This document shows positions 14,843 to 22,553 of a stretch of DNA of 38,213 nt, piece after piece. The notes beneath the pieces are model-generated. The model was given only the letters and a program-made list of their open reading frames with translations, had not been told where the DNA came from and searched no databases. Each line of letters opens with the position of its first letter. Position 1 is the first letter of the stretch. The position numbers were made by a program, and so were the translations under genes. Origin of the DNA: DATKDF01 sp035512795 (GTDB taxonomy: Bacteria > Acidobacteriota > Vicinamibacteria > Vicinamibacterales > SCN-69-37). The stretch is taken from contig DATKDF010000108.1 of the NCBI GenBank assembly GCA_035512795.1, positions 1 through 38,213 on the forward strand, written 5' to 3'.

Positions 14843-17542
14843 TCACCCTGTGTGCCGGATGCCCGCCGCGATGCCCTGCACGGTGAGGCGCGCCACCCGG
14901 GCCCACATCTCCCGCTGGTCGCTGCTCGTACCGTGCTCATCGCGCAGCCGCCTGAGCGCCTCCACCTGAATGTAGGAGAGCGGATCCACGTAGGGATTGC
15001 GCAGACGGATCGAGCGTGCGAGCACGGGATCGCCGGAGAGCAGCCCCGGCCGGCCCGTCACACGCGCGACGGCGTTCACCGTCCGGTCGAACTCGGCCGC
15101 GATGACATCGAACAGATCGCGCACCTCGTCATCCGGACACAGCGCGGCGTAGCGGGCAGCAATCGGCAGGTCGGCCTTTGCGAGCGCCATCTCGACGTTG
15201 TCGACGAGATCGCGGAGGAAGCGCGAGGACCGGTACAGGGCGTGGAGCCGTGCCTCACCGTCGGGCTCGTCAAGAACGACGGCCAGCGCGGCCCCCACGC
15301 CGAACCAGCCGGTCAGCACGTGGCGCGACTGGCTCCACGCGAAGACCCAGGGAATGGCGCGCAGGCCGGACAGGCCGGTCACGTCTCCCGGGCGGCGGGC
15401 CGGCCGGCTTCCGATGTTGAGCGCCGCAATCTCGTGGAAGGGTGTGGCCGTCAAGAAATACGGCACGAGCCTGGGGTCGTCGACGAGCGATTGATACGCC
15501 GCCCGGCTCACGTCCGAGAGCCGCGCCATCGTCCTGGCTTCGTCTGCCGGGCGCCGCGAGGTCGCGCCGGCGGCCGCCAGGCGGACGTCCACGGCTGCGC
15601 CGACCGACTGCTCCAGGTAGCGCACCGCCAGATCCGGGTTGGCGAAGTTGTGCGCCCGCATCTCGCCCTGCTCGGTGATGCGCGCCTCGCCGTCGAAGGC
15701 CTCGCGCGGCAGCGCCAGGATGGCCCGGTGCGTGGGCCCGCCGCCGCGGCTCACCGACCCGCCGCGGCCGTGGAACACGCGCAGGCGCACGCCATGCCGC
15801 CGGCACACGGCGGCGGCCGCACGCTGCGCGTCGGCTACGGCCACACGGCTGGCGAGCATGCCGCCCTCTTTCATCGAGTCCGAGTAGCCGACGAGGATCT
15901 CCTGCACGCGCCCTCGTGCGTCGAGGTGCCGCGCGTACTTGTCGTTGGCGAAGAGCGCGTCGAGGAGCGGACCCGCGCGGGCCAGGTCGTCGGGCGTCTC
16001 GAAGAGCGGCGTGATGTCGAACGTGGCGTCGATGCCGTGCAGCTCCGCGAGCCGCAGTACCTCGAGGACGTCGGCCTCGCTTGCGGTCATCGAGATAACG
16101 TAGGCGCCGATCGCCGCCGGCCCGAACCGCGTCTGCAGCCGGCCGATCGTCTCGAAGAGATCGAGCAGACCCCGGGCAGGCTCGGACAGCCCCGTCCGAT
16201 CCAGACGCTCGAGCGTCTCCAGCGCACGAATGCGGTCGGCGGGCGACCCCTTCCCGTACGTCGGATCGCCCAGCAGCTCGCCGACGACCTCGCGGTGGAC
16301 GCGGCTGTCCTCGCGCACGTCGAGCGCCGCCAGGTGGAAGCCGAAGCAGCGGACCCGCTGCATCAGATCCAGCAACGCATCGTCGGGCAGCGCTCGGGCG
16401 TTCGCACGCTGGAGAACCGTGCGGAGAACGCGGAGATCGTCGAGGAGCGCGTCCGGACCCTCGTAGGCACCGGCCGCCCCCGTGCGCGCGCATCGGACAC
16501 GTGCCACTGCAAACGACAGCAGACGCCGCAGCGGCTCCGCGGGATTGCGACGCCCGATCCCGTCGGCCAGATCGGGCACGGCCCGGGCCGCTCGTGTCAG
16601 GGCCGCATCCAGGTCGTCGTCGTCGGGTAGCCGGCTGTCGACGGCCGCCAGCGGGTCGATGAGCGCCGCGAGATCGCGCTCGTACCGTTCGAGGATGACC
16701 TCGCGATGCCGCTCGAGCGTGCGGGCCGTCACGTCCGGGGTCACGAACGGATTGCCGTCGCGGTCGCCGCCCATCCAGGATCCGAACCGGACCGGCATCG
16801 GTACGTCGAGCGCGTCGACGGCGCCGTAGCGTTCCTCGAACGCGTGGCGCAGCCGGCGGTGGAAGAGCGGGACGACGTCGAGCAGCACGTGCCGGAGGTA
16901 CCAGAGCCCGGCGTCCACCTCGTCGAGCACGCCGGGGCGAGTCGCGCGGGCGGCGTCGTGCTGACATAGCGCCTCGATGGCGGCGCGCAGACGGCGGTCG
17001 GCGGCCGCAACCTCGAGACCGGTGAGCGCGCGCCGGTCGCGCCGCCGGATCATGCGCGCCACGTCGGCAAGCAGCCGCTCGGTGGTCTGCCGGCGCGCCT
17101 CGGTCGGGTGCGCGGTGAAGACGAACGTGAGCCGGAGGTCGGCCAGCGCCGCCAGCACCTCCTCGCGGGTGGCGCCCTCCTCGGCGAGCTCGCGCATCAC
17201 GCCATGGACCGAATCGGCGACCGACGCCGGGCCGCCCTCGGCGTCGCGCCGGCGCAGCTCGCGCGTGCGTTCCAGGTCCTCGGCGAGATTGACGAGCTGG
17301 AAGTACAGCGTGAAGGCGCGTGCGACCTCGAGCGCCGTGGCCGGGTCGAGGCCCGAGACGATCCGGGCGAGCCGCCGGCGGGCGGCCTCGCGGCGTTCGA
17401 CCGCGCCGGCCTCGCGCGCCCGCTTGGCCGCGTGCCGCACGGCCTCGACCGCCGCGTAGACGTCCTCACCCGCCTGCGTGCGGATGACGAACCCCAGCGT
17501 GTCGATGACCAGCCGGACGTCGTGTGAGAGGGTGCGCGCCAT
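14843..17542 (-). CDS. ppc: Phosphoenolpyruvate carboxylase
   Basis: 899 residues from ATG 17542, close to the usual length for bacterial PEPC (880-930). An upstream TTG in frame would add 21 poor residues. Conserved signatures are intact: the catalytic His block FTAHPTEARRQT, GSWMGGDRDGNPFVT, and the glycine-rich FHGRGGSVSRGGGPTH. The C-terminus reads IAAGIRHTG, where most PEPCs end RNTG, so the end is complete with Asn changed to His. The enzyme carboxylates PEP with bicarbonate to oxaloacetate, refilling the TCA cycle, in the cytoplasm. It sits alone, convergent with the MBL-fold gene and divergent from the kinase gene. Allosteric control is expected from the family but not visible here. 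Confidence 0.96.
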   Translation of the reverse strand: MARTLSHDVRLVIDTLGFVIRTQAGEDVYAAVEAVRHAAKRAREAGAVERREAARRRLARIVSGLDPATALEVARAFTLYFQLVNLAEDLERTRELRRRDAEGGPASVADSVHGVMRELAEEGATREEVLAALADLRLTFVFTAHPTEARRQTTERLLADVARMIRRRDRRALTGLEVAAADRRLRAAIEALCQHDAARATRPGVLDEVDAGLWYLRHVLLDVVPLFHRRLRHAFEERYGAVDALDVPMPVRFGSWMGGDRDGNPFVTPDVTARTLERHREVILERYERDLAALIDPLAAVDSRLPDDDDLDAALTRAARAVPDLADGIGRRNPAEPLRRLLSFAVARVRCARTGAAGAYEGPDALLDDLRVLRTVLQRANARALPDDALLDLMQRVRCFGFHLAALDVREDSRVHREVVGELLGDPTYGKGSPADRIRALETLERLDRTGLSEPARGLLDLFETIGRLQTRFGPAAIGAYVISMTASEADVLEVLRLAELHGIDATFDITPLFETPDDLARAGPLLDALFANDKYARHLDARGRVQEILVGYSDSMKEGGMLASRVAVADAQRAAAAVCRRHGVRLRVFHGRGGSVSRGGGPTHRAILALPREAFDGEARITEQGEMRAHNFANPDLAVRYLEQSVGAAVDVRLAAAGATSRRPADEARTMARLSDVSRAAYQSLVDDPRLVPYFLTATPFHEIAALNIGSRPARRPGDVTGLSGLRAIPWVFAWSQSRHVLTGWFGVGAALAVVLDEPDGEARLHALYRSSRFLRDLVDNVEMALAKADLPIAARYAALCPDDEVRDLFDVIAAEFDRTVNAVARVTGRPGLLSGDPVLARSIRLRNPYVDPLSYIQVEALRRLRDEHGTSSDQREMWARVARLTVQGIAAGIRHTG

Positions 17543-17760
17543 CGCCTCGGGAGTGCGAGCCGGGCGTGACCGTCCGCCCGGCACGTATCCCGAGGATACC
17601 GCCAACGTCGCCGCTTCTGCGCACTGACCAGTGTATGGGGTCGTAGCGAGGCGTGGCGCGTTGCTCGTCCGGGGGCGCTATCTGGCGCACGGCACCTTGT
17701 CGCTGTACGACGTCACCCGCCCCGTTTGACAGGTACCACTCCGTCGCACACGATCTGCCG

Positions 17761-20112
17761 GTGATCGGCCGTACGCTGTCCCACTACCGGATCGAGGCTG
17801 CGCTCGGCGCCGGCGGCATGGGCGCGGTGTACCGGGCGCGCGACCTCGCGCTCGGACGGGAGACGGCCATCAAGGTCGTCCCCGACGACGTCGATCCGGC
17901 GTTCCGTGAGCGGCTCCTGCGCGAAGCCGACGCGGGCGCGCGGCTGCAGCATCCGGCGATCGCAACCTTCCACGAAGCCGGCACGGCCGAAGGCGTCGCG
18001 TTCATCGCCATGGAGTACGTACGCGGCGTCACGCTCCGCGCGCGCCTCGCCCAGGGGCCCGTCCCGATCGATCAGGCCGTGGCCATCACCCTCGCCCTGC
18101 TCGAGGCGCTCCATCACGCGCACACCTCGGGCATCCTGCACCGCGACATCAAGCCCGAGAACGTGATGCTCACCGACTCCGGCCTGCCGAAACTGCTCGA
18201 CTTCGGTCTGGCCAAGGCGCTCACCGCTGCGCCGTCCGACGACGAGCGCACGGCGCTCGATCTCACCGGCGATCGCATCCCGGGCACGGTCGGCTACATG
18301 TCGCCGGAGCAGCTCGAAGGGCGGCCCCTCGACCCACGCTCCGATCTGTTCGCCGTCGGGGCGCTCCTGTACGAACTGCTGACCGGACGCCCGGCGTTCC
18401 CCGGCGGCTCGCCGACCGAGCGCATCGCCGCGGTGCTCACGCGCGACCCGCCACCGCTGGCCGGTCCGGGCATCACGCCGGCCCTCGGTGCGATCGTGGT
18501 GCGTGCCCTCGCGCGTCAGCGTGACGATCGGCACCCGTCGGCCTCCGCGTTCCTCTCGGATCTGCGCGCCGCCGTCTCATCCGGAGTCATCGCGCCGCTG
18601 CCGCGGACGCTCGCCGTGCTCGACCTCTGCAACCTGTCCGGACGCGCGGAGGACGACTGGCTCGGCAGCGGCATCGCCGAAACGCTCACCGCCGATCTCG
18701 CCCGCGTCGGCGGCCTCACCGTGGTCGCACGCGCGCTCGTCCTCAAGGCGGCGCGCGAGTCGACGGTTGGTGGCGCGGCGCTCGATCCCATCGACGCCGG
18801 CGGACGGCTGGGCTGCCGGTGGGTGCTCTCCGGCAGCTATCAGCGGATGGGCCCGGCGATCCGCATCACGACCACGCTCGCCGAGGCCGGATCGGGCCGC
18901 GTGCTGGCCGGTGACAAGCTCGACGGCTCGCTCGACGGCATCTTCGAGATGCAGGACCGGCTGTCGCAGGCCGTGGCCACGAGCCTCGCGTTGCAGATGC
19001 CGGCCGCGGCGACGCCGGCCGGCGTCGCGCCGAGCCTCTCGGCGTTCGAGTGCTACGCGAAGGGCCGGCGCCTGTTCCTGCGTCTCGAGAAGGGCACGTT
19101 CGACCAGGCGCGCGAGCTGTACGAACAGGCGATCGCCATCGATCCCGCCCACGCGCCGGCGCTCTCCGGCCTGGCCAGCCTCCACGCGATGCGGTTCACC
19201 TTCACGACCAATCGCAGCGAGCTCGATCGCGCCGCCGGCTACGCCCGTCGCGCCATCGCGGCCGACCCGGCCCTTGGCGATCCGCACGTCTGGCTGGGCT
19301 ACGCGCTCATGCGGCTCGGGCAGATGGACGAGGCACTCGCCGCCGAAGCGCGCGCCGCCGAGCTCGATCCGGACAACGGCTTCGCGCCGTACTTCGCCGG
19401 CTGCGTGCTCCAGTTCCGCGGCGATGCGGCCGGCGCGATCCCGTACCTGCAGCGCGCCATCGCCCTTCCGTTTCCCCACGCCTTCGCGTGGGTCGCGCTC
19501 GGCTGGGCGCATCTGTCGCTCGGCGCCACGAACGAGGCGCTCTGGTGCGTCGAGCGCGCCGTCGACCTCGAGGATCGCCCGGACAGCGTGCCCACGCCGA
19601 GCGCTCGCGCCTACCTCGGCGAGATCCTGCGTGTGCTGAATCGACGCGACGAGGCGCGCGCGGCCTCGCTCGCCGCGCTCGACACCATCGAGCGATCGGA
19701 CCACATGTACCGGGACACCTACCGCGTCCTCGCGCTCGCGACGCTCGGCCGACTCGCGCTCGACCGGGACGACCGCGCCGCCGCGACGGCGGCGCTCCAG
19801 CAGGTGCTCGTGCATCTGCGCGGGCGGCCGCGAACGCTCGGCGGCGGCTTCGTGATGATCCAGGCGCTCGCGGGACTGGCACGCGCCACCGGCGATCCCG
19901 GCCGGCTCGACGAGGCCTTCGAGCGCTTCGCGCGCCGCGACCGGTACAGTTTCGACCTGTTACCCATGTGCAGTGACGATGCCACGCTCCTGGAACTGGG
20001 CCGGGCGGCCCTCGCGTTCGGGCGACCGGACGGCATCACGCTGCTCGAACGCGCGCGCGACCTCGCATCGTACGAGGCGCGCGTCCTGCTCGAGAAAGGA
20101 GTGTCCTCATGA
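17761..20112 (+). CDS. PknB-type Ser/Thr kinase with TolB-like and TPR regions
   Basis: 783 residues from GTG 17761, which gives the usual kinase opening (VIGRTLSHYRIEAALGAGGM); ATG 17653 would add 36 atypical residues. Kinase domain 9-275: glycine loop GAGGMGAVYRA, K38, C-helix E55, HRDIKPEN with D129, K131 and N134, DFG with D147, and GTVGYMSPEQ activation segment. All catalytic residues are present. There is no membrane helix. Residues about 283-410 (TLAVLDLCNLSGRAEDDWLGSGIAETLTADLARVGGLTVVAR) are TolB/FlgO-like, then TPR-type helices (LYEQAIAIDPAHAPALSGLA, AAELDPDNGFAPYFAG) run to about 770. It probably phosphorylates targets bound by the TPRs. Its last bases overlap the NmrA start (ATGA). 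Confidence 0.9.
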   Translation: MIGRTLSHYRIEAALGAGGMGAVYRARDLALGRETAIKVVPDDVDPAFRERLLREADAGARLQHPAIATFHEAGTAEGVAFIAMEYVRGVTLRARLAQGPVPIDQAVAITLALLEALHHAHTSGILHRDIKPENVMLTDSGLPKLLDFGLAKALTAAPSDDERTALDLTGDRIPGTVGYMSPEQLEGRPLDPRSDLFAVGALLYELLTGRPAFPGGSPTERIAAVLTRDPPPLAGPGITPALGAIVVRALARQRDDRHPSASAFLSDLRAAVSSGVIAPLPRTLAVLDLCNLSGRAEDDWLGSGIAETLTADLARVGGLTVVARALVLKAARESTVGGAALDPIDAGGRLGCRWVLSGSYQRMGPAIRITTTLAEAGSGRVLAGDKLDGSLDGIFEMQDRLSQAVATSLALQMPAAATPAGVAPSLSAFECYAKGRRLFLRLEKGTFDQARELYEQAIAIDPAHAPALSGLASLHAMRFTFTTNRSELDRAAGYARRAIAADPALGDPHVWLGYALMRLGQMDEALAAEARAAELDPDNGFAPYFAGCVLQFRGDAAGAIPYLQRAIALPFPHAFAWVALGWAHLSLGATNEALWCVERAVDLEDRPDSVPTPSARAYLGEILRVLNRRDEARAASLAALDTIERSDHMYRDTYRVLALATLGRLALDRDDRAAATAALQQVLVHLRGRPRTLGGGFVMIQALAGLARATGDPGRLDEAFERFARRDRYSFDLLPMCSDDATLLELGRAALAFGRPDGITLLERARDLASYEARVLLEKGVSS

Positions 20113-20996
20113 CTCTCGTCGTCGGATCCACCGGGCAGCTCGGCCGCGCCATCGTCGGTCACCTGTGCGACGCCGGAAAGGCGGTGCGGGCCCTCGTCCG
20201 GCCCGGCGCCGGGCCGGACCGCACCGAGCCGCTTCGGCAGCGCGGGGCGACGCTCGTCGAGGGCGACCTCAAGGACGTCGCGTCGCTCCGCCGGGCGTGC
20301 GAGGGCGTCACGACGGTCGTGTCGACCGCGTCGGCGACCATCTCGCGGGGCGCCGGCGACTCGATCGAGACCGTCGATCGCGACGGGCAACTCCGACTCG
20401 TGGATGCCGCTCGGGAGGCGGGCGCGCAGCGGTTCGTGTACGTGTCGTTCAGCGGCAACGTGCGGGACGACTTCCCGCTGCATGCGGCCAAGCGCGCGGT
20501 GGAGGCGCACCTCATCGCGAGCGGCATGCCGTACACCATCGTGCGGCCCTCATTCTTCATGGACGTGTGGCTCAGCCCGCATGCCGGTTTCGACCCGCTG
20601 GGCGGATCGGTGCGGGTCTACGGGTCGGGCGACAACCCGGTGAGCGTGATCGCCGCCGCCGACGTGGCTCGCTACGTGGCCGGGACCGTTGACACACCTG
20701 CGGCGCGCAACCAGGTCATCGAACTCGGGGGACCCGAAGCGCTGAGCTGGAACGCCATCATCGATCGGTTCGAGCGAGCGCTCGGCCGGCCCATCGCCCG
20801 CCAGCACGTCCCTGAGGCGGCGCTCGCGGCGCAGATGGCGTCGGCGCCCGATGGGCTGCAGCGCACGCTGGCCGGACTCGCGCTCGCCGTCGCGCGCGGC
20901 GACGTCGTCGACAACGGCCCGGCGCTCGCCATCGTCGACATCGCATTGACGCCGTGCCAGGCGTACGTCGATCGGATCAGTTCGGCCGCGCGTTGA
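20109..20996 (+). CDS. NmrA-like NAD(P)-binding protein
   Basis: 295 residues. The N-terminal Rossmann fold has TLVVGSTGQLGRAIVGHL (a GxxGxxG nucleotide loop), then VRALVRPG and GDLKDVASLRRAC. Later sequence (FVYVSFSGNVRDDFPLHAAKRAVEAHLIASGMPYTIVRPSFFMD) is typical of NmrA/HSCARG and atypical short-chain dehydrogenases. The full YxxxK catalytic motif is not seen; HAAK replaces it, so it may sense NAD(P) rather than catalyse. The start has GAAAGGAG upstream and overlaps the kinase stop by four bases, so the two are coupled. A substrate or signalling link between kinase and this protein is a guess. Confidence 0.85.
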   Translation: MTLVVGSTGQLGRAIVGHLCDAGKAVRALVRPGAGPDRTEPLRQRGATLVEGDLKDVASLRRACEGVTTVVSTASATISRGAGDSIETVDRDGQLRLVDAAREAGAQRFVYVSFSGNVRDDFPLHAAKRAVEAHLIASGMPYTIVRPSFFMDVWLSPHAGFDPLGGSVRVYGSGDNPVSVIAAADVARYVAGTVDTPAARNQVIELGGPEALSWNAIIDRFERALGRPIARQHVPEAALAAQMASAPDGLQRTLAGLALAVARGDVVDNGPALAIVDIALTPCQAYVDRISSAAR

Positions 20997-22008
20997 GTTC
21001 GCCGAGCCCGTGCGACTGGTCGCAGACGACGCACGCCGTCGGCGGGTCCGTGTTGGTGACCCGGTGTGTCACGGGCGGCACCGCTCGCAGGTAGGCAAAC
21101 ACGTCGCGCAGGTCGTCGTCGGTCATGCGGCGAAAGAACTCGAAGGGCATGATGTGGTTCAGGGCGCGTCCGCCCATGCGCCCGGTTCGCATCACCTCGA
21201 TGAAGAACGCCTCGTCGTAATGCGCGATGCCCGATGGGGCCGACGTGATGTTGGACGTGACGAGCGGGGCCATGTCGCGCCCGGGATCCTGGAACAGCGC
21301 GCCGCCGCCGAACGCCAGTGCTGGAATCGGCTGCCCCCCGTCGGCCGGTGTGTGGCAGGCCTCGCATCCGGCGAGCGTCACCAGATACGCGCCGCGCTCG
21401 GCCGGCGTCGACCGGGGCCGCGCCGGCCGCGACGCCGGCAGGGGCTTCGGCATCGTCTTCACGATGTATTCGAGCGGAAAGGGCAACGCCCGCGCGGGCA
21501 CGACATGGCGCACGGGCGTGAGCGTCCGCAGGTACACGACGATCGACGCCACGTCCTCGTCGTCCATCTCCGCGTAGTCCATGTAGGGCATCACCGGAAA
21601 GAGCGCCGTGCCGTCGTGGCGGACGCCCTCGCGGATGGCGCGCGCCACCTGATCGTCTGTCCACGCGCCGATCCCGGTCTCGGGGTCGGGCGTGATGTTG
21701 GGCGCGGCGATGTTGTTGAGTTCGGGAATCGGCATGACCCAGCCGGCGCCCTTCCGCTCGCGCAGGATCGGATACTCCGGCTGGGAGAAATCGTGCGCGG
21801 TATGGCAGTGGAAACAGTGGGCCGGGCCCTCGGCCAGATACTCGCCCCGCGCCAGCCGCTCGGGTGTGACCGCAAGCGGCTCGGGTGACGTCGGCCGGGC
21901 ATTCGGTCCCAGCACCACCTGCCAGCCGACCGCCGTGATGGCGCCGAGCACGAGCACCACGACGAGGACGACCAATCCAAGCATCACTGTTTTCGCACGC
22001 CCGCCCAC
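20977..22008 (-). CDS. Membrane-anchored diheme cytochrome c
   Basis: 343 residues from GTG 22008, chosen because GGAGGGA lies five bases upstream; the longer open frame adds 18 hydrophilic residues. One membrane helix (9-33) anchors it. Two heme c sites are clear: CFHCH (65-69) and CEACH (215-219), each in a cytochrome c-like domain. The first has likely Met ligand in FPVMPYMDY, the second near GGRALNHIMPFEFFRRMTD. A third CxxC near the C-terminus (C326, C329) lacks the following His (CVVCDQSH). It is expected in the periplasm as an electron carrier, possibly for a dehydrogenase or oxidase not in this window. The 3' end overlaps the NmrA-like gene by 20 bases on the opposite strand. Confidence 0.87.
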   Translation of the reverse strand: MGGRAKTVMLGLVVLVVVLVLGAITAVGWQVVLGPNARPTSPEPLAVTPERLARGEYLAEGPAHCFHCHTAHDFSQPEYPILRERKGAGWVMPIPELNNIAAPNITPDPETGIGAWTDDQVARAIREGVRHDGTALFPVMPYMDYAEMDDEDVASIVVYLRTLTPVRHVVPARALPFPLEYIVKTMPKPLPASRPARPRSTPAERGAYLVTLAGCEACHTPADGGQPIPALAFGGGALFQDPGRDMAPLVTSNITSAPSGIAHYDEAFFIEVMRTGRMGGRALNHIMPFEFFRRMTDDDLRDVFAYLRAVPPVTHRVTNTDPPTACVVCDQSHGLGELNARPN

Positions 22009-22145
22009 GGTTGTCCCTCCGGTCCGAGCGTCCAGATCGATGTGGGGGGCGCATCCTAACACAGCCTTGCGGTCCGGCCGGCTGGCCCGGCCGCACAGAC
22101 AACAGACTGAAGACCGAGTGGCGAACGGCCGACAAGCGGGTACTG

Positions 22146-22511
22146 ATGAAGTCGAGACGGCTCGAGCCCCAGCACGCCTCGCACCAATGGAATCGCCGGA
22201 GGTACGCGCGCCTGATCGGTCCGTACCCGGGTCACTGGAGCCTGCCGAATGGCCCGGTGAACAAGGGCCGCGTGGCTCAGCTCAGCCTGAACGGCTGCTT
22301 TGTCGCGACGCCCCAGACGCCGAATCGGGGCGAGCGGGTCATCGTGACGGTCGATGCGGGTGACCACCCCACCATGCCGCTCTCGGGCACGGTCGTCAAC
22401 TCGCGCTGGAGCGACGGCTTCGGCGTCAAGTTCGACCCGCTGTCGCCGGCGCATCTCGAGGCGCTCAACGCCTTGATGGACACCCTGCGCGCGCGCCGGA
22501 CGACCTACTGA
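22146..22511 (+). CDS. Single-domain PilZ protein
   Basis: 121 residues from ATG 22146; upstream in-frame codons are not protein-like. The PilZ features are RRRYAR (an RxxxR, R18 and R22) for c-di-GMP contacts and QLSLNGCFV (45-53), where the usual [D/N]xSxxG has Gln45 instead of Asp or Asn. Strands follow (GERVIVTV, PLSGTVVNSRWSDGFGVKFDPLSP) and a C-terminal helix (AHLEALNALMDTLRA). This is a free-standing PilZ, so likely an adaptor that binds c-di-GMP and a partner. The Gln change may weaken binding. The gene is divergent from the cytochrome c gene. Confidence 0.8.
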   Translation: MKSRRLEPQHASHQWNRRRYARLIGPYPGHWSLPNGPVNKGRVAQLSLNGCFVATPQTPNRGERVIVTVDAGDHPTMPLSGTVVNSRWSDGFGVKFDPLSPAHLEALNALMDTLRARRTTY

Positions 22512-22553
22512 ATCCGATCGAACCGCCCGGGCGCCTCAGCACCCGGCACGCGG

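Noticed and set aside
14528..16630. A 700-codon plus-strand open frame opposite ppc
   Set aside because: It is a shadow of the GC-rich ppc gene in the opposite strand: Arg/His-rich, no domain, no ribosome site, and ppc itself has all catalytic motifs.
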